Part shown: positions 30,180 through 39,157 of the stretch, piece by piece
How positions within the stretch are numbered: the first letter of the stretch is position 1
How the letters are laid out: each line of letters starts with the position of its first letter
Assembly: GCA_003246455.1 (NCBI GenBank)
Contig: QKAF01000096.1
Location: 1-50,276, forward strand
Direction: 5' to 3'
DNA length: 50,276 nt
Source of the DNA: Bacteroidota bacterium
GTDB taxonomy: Bacteria; Bacteroidota; Ignavibacteria; SZUA-365
Position numbers and translations under genes: made by a program
The notes under the pieces: generated by a model
Seen by the model: the letters and a program-made list of their open reading frames with translations, nothing else
Told to the model about the DNA's origin: nothing
Database searches by the model: none

Positions 30180-31667
30180 TCAATCGATACGCTCCAGTGC
30201 CTTGTCACGGATCAGCGCATATTCGATGGTATTGAAGTCCCAGTTTCCGACCTCACGGAACAGCTGCTGGGCCTCGGCCGTGCGCCCGAGAGCGTCCAGC
30301 GCCAGGGCGCGGCAGTATTTCACTTCGATCAGGTCAGGGTTCGATTCATCGAGATGCTCGAGTGCCAGGGCGAAATCTTCCTGAGCCAGCAGGATTCTCC
30401 CGATGAGCAGTTCGGTATTTTCCTTCTTCCTGGCGTTGCGAATGTCGCGGAGGAAGTCGATCGAACGGTCGGTATGTCCCATCGCCGCGATAAAGTCGCC
30501 GCGCTGCAGCGCAAGGCGGCCTTCGAGCAGGGCGATCTCCGATTCCGTCGTCTGTGTGAAGCTGGGAGTATTGATCTGCTGTGCGATGGCGCGGGCGAAA
30601 CGCCGGTACATCGCCAGCGCGTCTTCGGCGTCGCCGAATTTCCGTGATTCGACGCACATCAGGAAGCGGTTGTAGGCGGTGTTTCGATATGGAAGGAAAT
30701 CCACGTTTTCGTCATACCCGAGGAGGGGAAGGCTGCTGAGCAGGGAAGCGTTCGCACGGACGGCATCGTCGTTCCGCCCCTCGTACAGCCAGGTGAAGGT
30801 GCGGAAATTTGCCGCACGCGATTTCGCCGGACCGATACCCAGGTCCGTGGCGCGGGCAAAATCCCTTCTCGCATCGTCGTAGAGGCCGATGAATGTCAGG
30901 GCATGTCCGCGTTTGACATAGGCGAGGAACGATTCCTTGTCGACGGTCATTGCGCGGGTGTATTCCCCGCGAGCGAGTTCGAGGCGCAAATCTGCGCGGT
31001 AGACATCACCGAGGAGTATATGCGAATCGGCCTCCTCCGGATAGCGATGCACGTAGAGTTCGGCAAAGCGCTCCGCTTCATGCAGGTTGCGCGGTTCCTC
31101 GAACAGGTACGAGGTGGCCAGCGACCGGAGCGCAGGGGCGAACAATCCATTAAGTTCGATGGCCTGCTCAAGCATCGCGCGTTCCTCGTAGGTATTCCTG
31201 TTCTCCGCGAGCGCGGTCGCGTATTCGAACAGGGCGCGCGGCCCCTTGGGAAAACGGTTTTTCAGACGGCGCGCAAGCGTGGTGTATTCCTGGAGATCGT
31301 TCTGCGCACCGGCTTTCAGCATGCCGATAAGCAGCTGTTCGCCGTCCGAAGCCCCGGAGGCATACGACTGTGCCAAATCCGTATACCGTCTCCATTCCGC
31401 GGACGACGTCGCTGTTCGTGCGCGGTAATAATACGCCACGGCGAAGGCGCTGTCGGCCGCGATCGCTTTGTCGAAGAGCGCTCCCGCATCGTCGCTTCGT
31501 CCCACGTCGTACGCCTGGCGCCCCTTGAGAAAGAGAGCCCTGGCGTCCGTTGATGTTGTGGTGATGGGTATATCGCTGTCCTCGTTGTCGGCCGCACCGC
31601 AGCCCGGGATCGAAGCGGTCAGCAGACAGGCGAGCAATATAACGGGCACGGCAGGGGAAGGTCGCAT
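30180..31667 (-). CDS. TPR-repeat lipoprotein
   Basis: 495 residues. A lipoprotein signal (hydrophobic run then ASIPGC, lipid-modified Cys23) is followed by an Asp/Thr-rich linker and many helix pairs of the tetratricopeptide type, for example ARALFLKGRQAYDVGRSDDAGALFDKAIAADS and LARGEYTRAMTVDKESFLAYVKRGHALTFIGLYDDARRDFARA. TPR proteins are scaffolds for protein contacts. It should face the periplasm or sit on the outer membrane. No enzyme domain is seen. It is divergent from the sensor kinase at 31952. Confidence 0.82.
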   Translation of the reverse strand: MRPSPAVPVILLACLLTASIPGCGAADNEDSDIPITTTSTDARALFLKGRQAYDVGRSDDAGALFDKAIAADSAFAVAYYYRARTATSSAEWRRYTDLAQSYASGASDGEQLLIGMLKAGAQNDLQEYTTLARRLKNRFPKGPRALFEYATALAENRNTYEERAMLEQAIELNGLFAPALRSLATSYLFEEPRNLHEAERFAELYVHRYPEEADSHILLGDVYRADLRLELARGEYTRAMTVDKESFLAYVKRGHALTFIGLYDDARRDFARATDLGIGPAKSRAANFRTFTWLYEGRNDDAVRANASLLSSLPLLGYDENVDFLPYRNTAYNRFLMCVESRKFGDAEDALAMYRRFARAIAQQINTPSFTQTTESEIALLEGRLALQRGDFIAAMGHTDRSIDFLRDIRNARKKENTELLIGRILLAQEDFALALEHLDESNPDLIEVKYCRALALDALGRTAEAQQLFREVGNWDFNTIEYALIRDKALERID

Positions 31668-31902
31668 ACAGTCCTCCGTGTGTTACTGGGAACGCGGAAT
31701 TCCGCGTCAACTATGTGCAGAGATTATGGGTCAAAATGAACAGGAAACGGCACATTGTCAAGGGCGAAGCGCCTGACCGGCGCCATGCCCATCCGCCTGC
31801 CGCTTCCTCGATGCATTTCGTGCGACGCGCGATTCGGGCGCTTGTTCCTGTCTTTCCAGTTCGCTAGTTTAGTCCGAAACAGTCTTTTTTTTTTACGCAC
31901 CT

Positions 31903-31918
31903 GCGGGGCATGCCCCGC
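31903..31918. promoter_or_regulatory. Perfect 16-base palindrome upstream of the sensor kinase
   Basis: GCGGGGCATGCCCCGC reads the same on both strands and follows a run of ten T (31885-31894). It lies 33 bases before the GTG start of the kinase gene. It could be a protein binding site or a hairpin in the leader; a terminator is unlikely because the T-run is on the wrong side. Confidence 0.4.
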
Positions 31919-31951
31919 GCATCGCCCCGTACTGAAGCCGAGGAGATAGCT

Positions 31952-34003
31952 GTGCTTCGCGAACGACCTGAAATCCGGATCGCACTCGCTTTCGTGCTGT
32001 TTTCATCAGCATGGATCCTGTTTTCCGATTCCATCATGTTCTCGGTGTTTCCGGACCTGAAGGACGCGCAGATCGTGGGGACGCTCAAAGGGCTCGCGTT
32101 CGTCATCGCCACCTCTGTCATCCTCTTCATCCTGATCCGGCGTGAGCAGTCCGCGCAGCGGCGGAAACAGGAGGAAATTCATGCGCTGAACCGGCTGCTG
32201 CAATCCGTTCTCGACCCGATCGAAGATGTGCTGTTCGTCATCGATGCATCGCATCGCATCCGCTATCACACGAAGGGCGCGCTGAGCGTCGCCGACGCGG
32301 AGGTGCGCGACGGGGAGCCGCTCTGGGACCTCCTTGCGCCGCATACGACAGAAACGCTGCGACCGGTTGTTGAGCGCGTGGTCGCGACCGGGCGTGAAGA
32401 AACACAGGAATTCGAAGAGGCGGATCGCCGGCTGATACATGCCCGCGTGTACGCGATCCCGACGGGCGCCTGCGTCCTGCTCCACGATGTCTCCGCGCGA
32501 AAAGCCGCGGACGACGAGCGGCACCGGATGGAACTCGAGCGGGAAGAACTGCTCATGCGGCTGCAGATGCACATCGACCGCATGCCGATCGGTTATATGG
32601 TCACCGACAGGGATTTCCGTTTCGTCTATCTGAATCCCGCGGCCGAACGCATGTTCGGCTACAGCAGCGCCGAACTGCGCGGGAAATCTCCCTACGAGAC
32701 GATCGTGCCGGAAGAGGCGCGCACCGCCGTCGAGCAGATCCGCCGCGAGTGGGAGCGGGGCAGTCTCAGCGCGCATACGACCAGCGTGAACCGCACGAGA
32801 AAAGGGCGCCGCCTGATCTGTGACTGGTTCAATACGCCGGTACTGAACAAGGAAGGCGAATTCGTGCAGCTCATTTCGATGGTGCAGGATGTAACGGAAA
32901 TGACGCGTATGATCGATGCGCTCCGCCTGAGCGAAAACCGTTACCGGACCCTGATCGACAGGGCGAATGACGGCGTGCTCACGATCCACGACGGCGTTTT
33001 TTCCTCCAGCAATCCGAGCGCCGGACGGATGCTGGGCTACGGCGAAGAGGAACTGGTCGGGAAGCGGCCGGCGGACATTTCCCCCGCTTTCCAGGCCGAA
33101 GGGGCACCGTCGTTCACGCTCGCACAGGAGTACATGCAGTACGCGCTCGACGGAAACTCCCTCGTATTCGAATGGATCCATCTCGCCCGCAGCGGCAGGG
33201 AAGTGGTCATAGAAGTGAGCCTCAGCCCGGTCGAGCAGGCAGGCGAGCTGTTCCTTCTCTGCCTGTGGCGTGATGTCACCCAGCGGCGGCAGTATGAGAA
33301 CGATCTGCTGGAATCGCGCTCGCGTCTTCGCGCCCTGGCGGCGCGACTCGACGAGGTTCGCGAGGAAGAGCGGGTCCGGCTTTCGCGGGAAATTCACGAC
33401 GGGCTCGGACAGTCGCTGACGGGACTGAAGATCGACGTTTCGCTTCTCAAGCGCGCGATGCCGCGCGAGGCGGGCGAGCAGGGAAATGTCATGGAAGTAG
33501 TGGCCTCGATGGAGCATATCCTCGACGATACGATCGCGCAGACGAGGCAGCTCGCCCGTCAGCTGAGGCCGGGGATGCTCGACGAGGTCGGCATATCCGA
33601 AGCGATCCGCCAGTACATGAACGAATTTCGGCAGCGCAGCGGCATGCGGGTGGTGCTCGAACTTTCGCGGGAGGAAATCCCCGTCCCGCCGCGGCAGCAG
33701 CTCGCGTTGTACCGGATCGCCCAGGAAGCGATCACCAACATCGTGCGGCACGCGGACGCGGAGCGCGTCGAGGTGCAGCTCGATATCGTCGCCGGGATGG
33801 CGATGCTCGAAGTACGTGACGACGGGAGGGGGATCGTCTCCGAGGATCTTGCGAAGACGGACTCGCTCGGTATTGTCGGGATGAGCGAGCGGGCGGAACT
33901 TCTCGGCGGGTTTTGCCGTATTCTGCCGCGCGACGGCGGAGGAACCGTCGTGCACGTCGAACTGCCGCTCGAACCGGAGCAGGACAGCACGCAGAGTCCG
34001 TGA
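31952..34003 (+). CDS. PAS-domain sensor histidine kinase, NarL-partner (HisKA_3) type
   Basis: 683 residues from GTG 31952, which has GAGGAG six bases upstream; an ATG at 31910 lies in a palindrome and lacks a good ribosome site. Two membrane helices (about 8-29 and 44-64) are followed by three PAS-like segments (for example LFVIDASHRIRYH, MVTDRDFRFVYLNPAAERMFGYS, GVFSSSNPSAGRMLGY). The dimerisation and phosphoacceptor box is REIHDGLGQSLTGLKIDVSLL and the ATPase has AQEAITNIVRHA and EVRDDGRGI. It phosphorylates the response regulator encoded 30 bases downstream. The signal is unknown; the PAS domains are probably cytoplasmic. Confidence 0.92.
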   Translation: MLRERPEIRIALAFVLFSSAWILFSDSIMFSVFPDLKDAQIVGTLKGLAFVIATSVILFILIRREQSAQRRKQEEIHALNRLLQSVLDPIEDVLFVIDASHRIRYHTKGALSVADAEVRDGEPLWDLLAPHTTETLRPVVERVVATGREETQEFEEADRRLIHARVYAIPTGACVLLHDVSARKAADDERHRMELEREELLMRLQMHIDRMPIGYMVTDRDFRFVYLNPAAERMFGYSSAELRGKSPYETIVPEEARTAVEQIRREWERGSLSAHTTSVNRTRKGRRLICDWFNTPVLNKEGEFVQLISMVQDVTEMTRMIDALRLSENRYRTLIDRANDGVLTIHDGVFSSSNPSAGRMLGYGEEELVGKRPADISPAFQAEGAPSFTLAQEYMQYALDGNSLVFEWIHLARSGREVVIEVSLSPVEQAGELFLLCLWRDVTQRRQYENDLLESRSRLRALAARLDEVREEERVRLSREIHDGLGQSLTGLKIDVSLLKRAMPREAGEQGNVMEVVASMEHILDDTIAQTRQLARQLRPGMLDEVGISEAIRQYMNEFRQRSGMRVVLELSREEIPVPPRQQLALYRIAQEAITNIVRHADAERVEVQLDIVAGMAMLEVRDDGRGIVSEDLAKTDSLGIVGMSERAELLGGFCRILPRDGGGTVVHVELPLEPEQDSTQSP

Positions 34004-34033
34004 TATCAACCCAGTCCCATTCACGAGGACGTC

Positions 34034-34663
34034 ATGATACGCATACTGATCGCGGACGACCATCGCATCGTTCGTGAAGGATTGAAGAAAATTCTCTCTC
34101 TCGAAAGCGATTTCCAGATCGTGGGCGAAGCGGCCCGCGTCGATGAAACCATGCAGCTCCTCCAGCGCACCCGTCCGGACGTCCTGGTGCTGGACATTTC
34201 CATGCCCGGGCGCAGCGGTCTGGACGCCCTGCCGGATCTGCGCGCCCATTCTCCGGCGACACGCGTTCTCGTGCTCAGCATGCACCCGGTCGAAATGCAC
34301 GCGGTGCGCTGCCTGAAAGCCGGCGCCTCAGGGTACCTGACAAAGGATGCGGTTCCCGAGGAACTCGTGACTGCCGTCCGCCGCATTCATAGCGGCAGGA
34401 ACTATATCACTTCGGCGCTTGCCGAACAGCTCGCCGACCAGCTCACCGCCAGCGGGACTCCCACCTCGCTTGCCTCGCTTTCGGTGCGGGAAGTGGAGGT
34501 GCTTCGGATGCTCGCGGGCGGGAAGAAACCCGCGGCGATCGCCGACGCCCTCGGGGTGAGTCCGCGTACGGTCGGGACCTACCGGCGTCGCATTCTCGAG
34601 AAGCTCAACCTCAAATCCACCGCCGACCTGATCCACTTCGCGATCGATCAGGGACTCGCCTGA
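34034..34663 (+). CDS. NarL/FixJ family response regulator
   Basis: 209 residues. Receiver domain with acidic pocket Asp8/Asp9, phosphoacceptor Asp54 (VLVLDISMPG), Ser82 and Lys104 (LTKDA), followed by a LuxR-type helix-turn-helix (LSVREVEVLRMLAGGKKPAAIADALGVSPRTVGTYRRRI). It is the cognate partner of the preceding kinase, 30 bases upstream. Target genes are not evident; the aromatic cluster is more than 6 kb away and separated by minus-strand genes. Confidence 0.93.
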   Translation: MIRILIADDHRIVREGLKKILSLESDFQIVGEAARVDETMQLLQRTRPDVLVLDISMPGRSGLDALPDLRAHSPATRVLVLSMHPVEMHAVRCLKAGASGYLTKDAVPEELVTAVRRIHSGRNYITSALAEQLADQLTASGTPTSLASLSVREVEVLRMLAGGKKPAAIADALGVSPRTVGTYRRRILEKLNLKSTADLIHFAIDQGLA

Positions 34664-34717
34664 TTCACGCTTCCGGGGGCGGGGCTTTCCTCGCCTATCT
34701 GCAGGGACCGCCACGAT

Positions 34718-34734
34718 GTACGCGTTTTGCGTAC
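34718..34734. promoter_or_regulatory. Inverted repeat between the two response-regulator genes
   Basis: GTACGC and GCGTAC arms flank a GTTTT centre in the 195-base gap between the NarL-type regulator and the receiver-only gene. It is a candidate DNA-binding site for the adjacent regulator; nothing else supports it. Confidence 0.3.
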
Positions 34735-34858
34735 GCGCGCAGCCGATATTGCCATACGCGAACATTACCCATTTTCCTCCCTCTGATTCGTGGCGGATGC
34801 GTACATCCGGCGGGCGGCGATCCGGTTATCTTGCATTGCATAACAAAGCAGGTGACGA

Positions 34859-35269
34859 ATGGAGCACGGCGCTCGAATAATGATTGTTGACGACTCGCGG
34901 GTAATCGGAGAACGGTTGCAGCGCCTGCTCAACAGCATCCCCAATATCGCGATGATCGAATACGAACCGGATCTCGATCATGCGAGCAATCGGCTTCGCT
35001 CGTACGCACCGGACATCCTCATCCTCGATCACCATTTCCCTGAAGGCATCGGCGAGGACTTGCTTCGCATGGACGGGGTGATGCTCGAGGAGACGCATAT
35101 CATCGTGTATTCCGCGTTCGGTTCACTCCTCAACAACGCGCAGTACCGGAGTCTCGGCGCGCATGTCATATTCGATAAAAATGAATCCCCGGAATCCCTG
35201 GTCGCACTGATCGAGTCGATCATTCGGATTCGACTGAAACGATGGAAAGAAACGCAGGTTGCGGTATGA
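34859..35269 (+). CDS. Receiver-only response regulator
   Basis: 136 residues consisting of one receiver domain: Asp11/Asp12 (IVDDSR), phosphoacceptor Asp57 (ILILDHHF), Ser85 (VYSAF) and Lys107 (FDKNES). No output domain follows. Stand-alone receivers act as phosphate sinks, shuttle proteins or allosteric partners. It overlaps the next gene by ATGA, so the two are probably made together. Confidence 0.88.
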   Translation: MEHGARIMIVDDSRVIGERLQRLLNSIPNIAMIEYEPDLDHASNRLRSYAPDILILDHHFPEGIGEDLLRMDGVMLEETHIIVYSAFGSLLNNAQYRSLGAHVIFDKNESPESLVALIESIIRIRLKRWKETQVAV

Positions 35270-35694
35270 AACTCACAGATGGATTGGCAAGGACACGCGA
35301 ATTACCCGAAGCCGCGATGACAGACGAATTGCGGCACCATGCGTCTCGCGCGGGAAATGAGGGATTCAACCTCAAACGGGCGATCTTCGATACTATCAGT
35401 ACGCTCGTCGATACCGCGGAAGGATCTGCGCCGGTCTGGATGCTCGGGGAATTTCCGCATCTGATGCGGGGATCCACCGACATCGTGACCCTGATACACG
35501 ATGCTTTGCGCTTCGCATGGAAGCGCTGCCACAACAGTGAATGTTCAACCTTGCATGTCCATGCGGAAGTGCGGCATGCAATGGTGATCCTGGAAATCGA
35601 CGAATGTCCCGATCAGTTCAGTGTCGGCCATTGCCTTGTTTCCGTCGCCCTGGGGAGGGTGTTTGTGGATGCTCCGGTCCCTGTAATGAAATAA
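35266..35694 (+). CDS. Small protein coupled to the receiver; remote resemblance to a kinase ATPase domain
   Basis: 142 residues, ATG overlapping the previous TGA. No family is recognised with confidence. Residues about 70-115 (STDIVTLIHDALRFAWKRCHNSECSTLHVHAEVRHAMVILEIDE) follow the spacing of the N-box helix and next strand in HATPase domains (ALxxAxKR-x-S-x-LxVxxEV-x-M-x-LEIxD), but the N-box asparagine and the glycine-rich loops are missing. It may be a degenerate ATPase that binds the receiver, or an unrelated fold. Coding is supported by the coupling and by the absence of a competing frame. Confidence 0.55.
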   Translation: MKLTDGLARTRELPEAAMTDELRHHASRAGNEGFNLKRAIFDTISTLVDTAEGSAPVWMLGEFPHLMRGSTDIVTLIHDALRFAWKRCHNSECSTLHVHAEVRHAMVILEIDECPDQFSVGHCLVSVALGRVFVDAPVPVMK

Positions 35695-35995
35695 TTCGGA
35701 ATTCTCCTCTCTCTCGCTCAGTGAATTCCCGGTCTGTTCTTCTCTCGCGCACCCATAACGAACAGGCCGGGGATTCGCGTATCATGTCCCGCCCGGCACC
35801 GCTGTCCGCGGCCACGCAATCATCAGCCACATCGCCCGCCGTTTTCCTTCTTCCCCGACGCTGACCGTACTGGAGCGACGCTGACCGTCCCGAGGCATTG
35901 ATACGGACGTATTTTTCCCATGGCCGCACTTTCATTTTGCCGGCGCATTCCCCATCTTTTGATGTTATTACAACCATCACAGCGGAGCACGTGCC
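35695..35995. other. 301-base gene-free region with a short direct repeat
   Basis: No gene is supported here. The 13-mer CGACGCTGACCGT occurs twice, at 35856-35868 and 35876-35888, exactly 20 bases apart, about two helical turns. AT-rich stretches at 35905-35925 and 35950-35975 precede the macro-domain gene and may hold its promoter. Confidence 0.4.
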
Positions 35996-36547
35996 ATGGC
36001 AGGCAGCACCCTTCTCATGCGAGAATGGAACAATATTCGTGTCGAAGTCGTCCATGGTGATCTCACGGAGGAGGATGTCGATGCGATCGTGAACGCCGCC
36101 AACGCCAATCTCGATCATGGCGGCGGCGTGGCGCGTGCCATCGTGCAGAAGGGGGGCGCGAGCATCCAGCAGGAGAGCCGTCGCATCGGCACCGTAAAAA
36201 CCGGGCAGGCCGTGCATACCGGCGCGGGAGAACTGCCGATCAAGTATGTCATCCACGCGATCGGTCCGATCTGGACCGATGGAGATAGCGGGGAAGAGGA
36301 ACTGCTTGCCAGCGCGATTCGCAGCAGCCTTGCGCTCGCCTCCGAACTCGGCTGCGAAAGCATCGCGATGCCCGCGATCAGCTCCGGGATTTTCGGCTTT
36401 CCGAAGGCACTCGCTGCCGAGATTATTATTCGGACAATTCGTATCTTCATTGATGGCTACAGCGGTCCGCTGCGGCGAATTCGCTGCACGAACATCGACG
36501 AGGAAACCGCACAGCTCTTCCGCGGTGTTCTAGAAAAGACAGAATAA
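35996..36547 (+). CDS. Macro-domain protein (ADP-ribose binding / deacylase type)
   Basis: 183 residues. The ADP-ribose-binding motifs are VNAANANLDHGGGVARAI (about 31-48) and PAISSGIFGFP (about 122-132), with VIHAIGPIW between. This is the MacroD/YmdB-like class that removes ADP-ribose from proteins or hydrolyses O-acetyl-ADP-ribose. A CGGAG site lies nine bases before the ATG. It stands alone, 29 bases before hppD, with no visible toxin partner. Confidence 0.9.
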   Translation: MAGSTLLMREWNNIRVEVVHGDLTEEDVDAIVNAANANLDHGGGVARAIVQKGGASIQQESRRIGTVKTGQAVHTGAGELPIKYVIHAIGPIWTDGDSGEEELLASAIRSSLALASELGCESIAMPAISSGIFGFPKALAAEIIIRTIRIFIDGYSGPLRRIRCTNIDEETAQLFRGVLEKTE

Positions 36548-36576
36548 CGGATATTTCACAGATAGACGGAGCAGGA

Positions 36577-37689
36577 ATGCAGGTAGAAACCCATGAACTC
36601 AAGCAAGATCTTCTCCCGCTGCGCGCGGTGCACCACGTCGAGATTTACTGCGGCAACGCCAAGCAGTCGGCATATTACTACCGTCAGGCGTTCGGTTTTT
36701 CGCTCGTCGGGTATCTCGGCCCGGAAACCGGGGTGCGTGACCGCGTATCCTATGCGCTGCAGCAGGGAAAGGTCCGGTTCATTCTGACGACACCGCTCGT
36801 CGAGGACGGCATCATTCCCTTCCTGAGCAAGCATGGCGACAGCGTGCGCGATATCGCGCTCGAGACCACCGACGCGGATTTCTGTTTCCGGACAACCGTC
36901 GAGCGCGGTGCGCGTCCGGTGCTCGAACCCCAGATCGTCGAAGATGCGCACGGGAAAATGAAGATCGCCACCGTGGGGACCTACGGCGACACCGTGCACA
37001 CCTTCATCGAGCGCCTGGATTACGACGGACCCTTCCTTCCCGGTTTCCATGCCACGCCCGCGGATCCGCTGGCACGGCCGGTGGGTCTCAAGCACATCGA
37101 CCATATCGTCGGAAACGTCGACTGGAACCAGATGGAAGACTGGGTGCAGTTCTACATCGACGTCTTCGGATTCTCCCGTTTCGTCACCTTCGACGACAAC
37201 GATATTTCGACCGAATATTCCGCCCTGCACTCCACCGTCGTCTCCAACAGCACCAAGTGGATCAAATTCCCGATCAACGAACCCGCGAAGGGACTCAAAA
37301 AGTCACAGATCGAGGAATACATCGTGTTCAACAACGGTCCCGGCGTGCAGCACGTCGCGATCGAGACCGATAACATCATCGAGACGATATCGAGCATGCG
37401 CGAGCAGGGCGTCGAATTCCTCGACATCCCGGAGTCGTACTACACCGATCTGCTCGACCGCGTGGGACCGATCGAGGAGGATCTCGAACCCCTGCGCAGG
37501 CTCAATATCCTGGTGGATCGCGACGACAAGGGGTACATGCTGCAGATCTTCACGAAGCCGGTCGAGGACCGTCCGACGCTCTTTATCGAGATCATCCAGC
37601 GCAAGGGCGCCGAAAGCTTCGGCAAGGGCAACTTCAAGGCGCTGTTCGTCTCCATCGAACGTGAACAGGAGCGGCGCGGAAACCTGTAA
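36577..37689 (+). CDS. hppD: 4-hydroxyphenylpyruvate dioxygenase
   Basis: 370 residues. Two vicinal-oxygen-chelate domains; the iron ligands are His176 (LKHIDHIVG), His259 (GVQHVAIET) and Glu338 (LFIEIIQR). The enzyme converts 4-hydroxyphenylpyruvate and O2 to homogentisate and CO2 in tyrosine catabolism. SYYTDLLDR and the C-terminal GKGNFKALFVSIE are typical. Because it consumes O2, it implies at least occasional aerobic growth. No homogentisate dioxygenase gene is next to it, so the rest of the route must be elsewhere. A clear terminator follows. Confidence 0.95.
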   Translation: MQVETHELKQDLLPLRAVHHVEIYCGNAKQSAYYYRQAFGFSLVGYLGPETGVRDRVSYALQQGKVRFILTTPLVEDGIIPFLSKHGDSVRDIALETTDADFCFRTTVERGARPVLEPQIVEDAHGKMKIATVGTYGDTVHTFIERLDYDGPFLPGFHATPADPLARPVGLKHIDHIVGNVDWNQMEDWVQFYIDVFGFSRFVTFDDNDISTEYSALHSTVVSNSTKWIKFPINEPAKGLKKSQIEEYIVFNNGPGVQHVAIETDNIIETISSMREQGVEFLDIPESYYTDLLDRVGPIEEDLEPLRRLNILVDRDDKGYMLQIFTKPVEDRPTLFIEIIQRKGAESFGKGNFKALFVSIEREQERRGNL

Positions 37690-37714
37690 GCGGCCGACCC
37701 TCCGACGCAATGTC

Positions 37715-37744
37715 AAGCCCCGATACGTTCGGGGCTTTGCTTTT
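37715..37744 (+). terminator. Rho-independent terminator after hppD
   Basis: AAGCCCCG (37715-37722) and CGGGGCTT (37730-37737) pair across a seven-base loop, followed by TGCTTTT. Confidence 0.8.
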
Positions 37745-37804
37745 CGTGCCGCGGCCTTCACGCGTGTTTGCGAATGGCGCCGGCGTTGTGTTTGTTGCAA
37801 TGTC

Positions 37805-38275
37805 ATGGAATACAAACGCACCTACGTCGATGGATACAACCTGCTGCACAAGATCAGCCGACTTGAGCGCTTGATGAAGTCCAATCCCGACGCCGCGCGT
37901 CGCGGCCTCGTCGAATTCGTGCGCAAACGGATGCGCGGAAAGGGGCAGATCATGATCGTGTTCGACGGTCATGGAGAGGTGATCGGGGGCGGTAACGCGA
38001 TCAGCGTCGTCTATTCGCTCACCCGGACCGCGGATGACTGGATACGGTTCAATCTCGAACGGGATTCCCAGCCCCGCATGGTTCTCGTGATTTCTTCCGA
38101 CAATGAAGTGCGTGCGCATGCCGCGGTCTGCGGTGCGCATCTGATGTCTTCACAGGAGTTCATCGCGGACCAGAGGCGGGAGAAGCCGGACATGGTCGAG
38201 ATGCACCTGAAAAACCGGACTCTCTCGGAGAACGAGATCCGCTTCTGGATGGATGAATTCAAAAAGAGGGGATAA
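37805..38275 (+). CDS. NYN-domain (YacP-like) predicted ribonuclease
   Basis: 156 residues beginning MEYKRTYVDGYNLLHK; the open frame extends upstream through hppD in another frame, but ATG 37805 is the natural start because VDGYNLL is the first conserved motif. IMIVFDGHGE and LVISSDNEV supply the other acidic residues of the PIN-like NYN fold. Relatives include YacP/Rae1, which cleave RNA in the cytoplasm. The ribosome site is weak. It is a stand-alone gene after a terminator, so a promoter in 37745-37800 is expected. Confidence 0.8.
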   Translation: MEYKRTYVDGYNLLHKISRLERLMKSNPDAARRGLVEFVRKRMRGKGQIMIVFDGHGEVIGGGNAISVVYSLTRTADDWIRFNLERDSQPRMVLVISSDNEVRAHAAVCGAHLMSSQEFIADQRREKPDMVEMHLKNRTLSENEIRFWMDEFKKRG

Positions 38276-38287
38276 AAGCGGTATCAA

Positions 38288-38316
38288 TTGGAATTGCTCG
38301 CCAAATCAGATAACTT
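38288..38316 (+). promoter_or_regulatory. Predicted promoter of the Mla-type operon
   Basis: TTGGAA (38288-38293) and TAACTT (38311-38316) are 17 bases apart in a locally AT-rich gap, 29 bases ahead of the first start codon. Confidence 0.35.
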
Positions 38317-38344
38317 ATTTGCTCTTCCGGAAAGGAATTGAGTC

Positions 38345-39157
38345 GTGAACACGTTGCAGAAGCCGCCGCACATATCGTACTACGCCCTGACGCGATCGCG
38401 AATCCGCAGTGCCATGGACCAGGTGTACGGTATCACGACATTTGGACTCCGATTCTTCCGCTATGTCTTTGTCCCGCCGTATGAGTGGGGACAGGTGCGC
38501 AAGCATCTCGACGAACTCGGATCGAAGTCGCTTCCGCTGCTGACGATCGTCGGCGTGATCATGGGACTGATCCTCGCGCTGCAGTCGCGTCCGACGCTCG
38601 ACCGCTTCGGCGCAGGCGGTTTCCTCCCGGCAATGCTGGCGCTCACGATCGTCCGCGAGCTCGGGCCGGTGATCACCGCGCTCATCGTCGCGGGACGCGT
38701 CAGTTCCGGAATCGGGGCGGAAGTCGGTTCGATGAAGGTCACCGAACAGATCGACGCGCTCGAGGTCTCCGCGGTCGATCCGTTCAACTATCTCGTTGTG
38801 ACCCGGGTGCTTGCCTGCTCGATCATCCTGCCGCTGCTGACCGCTTACGTCGATTTCCTTGCGATTTTCGGCGGGTACATCTCCGAATGGATTTCGTCGA
38901 ACTCCAGCATGCAGCTGTATTTCAACGAAGTCGTACAGAGTCTGCGATTTTACGATGTGCTGCCGGGCATCGGGAAGACGATCGCCTTCGGGTACATCAT
39001 CGGCGTGATCGGCAGCTACCAGGGATTCAACGCCGCGCGGGGGACCGAGGGTGTCGGACGGGCCGCTACTTCCGCGGTCGTGCTCGCTTCACTGAATATC
39101 ATCTTTCTCGACATGGTCATTATCCAGCTGACACAGCTCTTCCTCGGAGCCGCATGA
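38345..39157 (+). CDS. mlaE: MlaE-family lipid ABC transporter permease
   Basis: 270 residues, GTG start after AAGGA. Multi-helix membrane protein with the MlaE signature RELGPVITALIVAGRVSSGIGAEVGSMKVTEQIDALEV. MlaE forms the membrane dimer of the phospholipid transporter in the inner membrane. The MlaF ATPase and the MCE protein MlaD follow with ATGA overlaps, as usual. No MlaB or MlaC is present here. Confidence 0.92.
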   Translation: MNTLQKPPHISYYALTRSRIRSAMDQVYGITTFGLRFFRYVFVPPYEWGQVRKHLDELGSKSLPLLTIVGVIMGLILALQSRPTLDRFGAGGFLPAMLALTIVRELGPVITALIVAGRVSSGIGAEVGSMKVTEQIDALEVSAVDPFNYLVVTRVLACSIILPLLTAYVDFLAIFGGYISEWISSNSSMQLYFNEVVQSLRFYDVLPGIGKTIAFGYIIGVIGSYQGFNAARGTEGVGRAATSAVVLASLNIIFLDMVIIQLTQLFLGAA

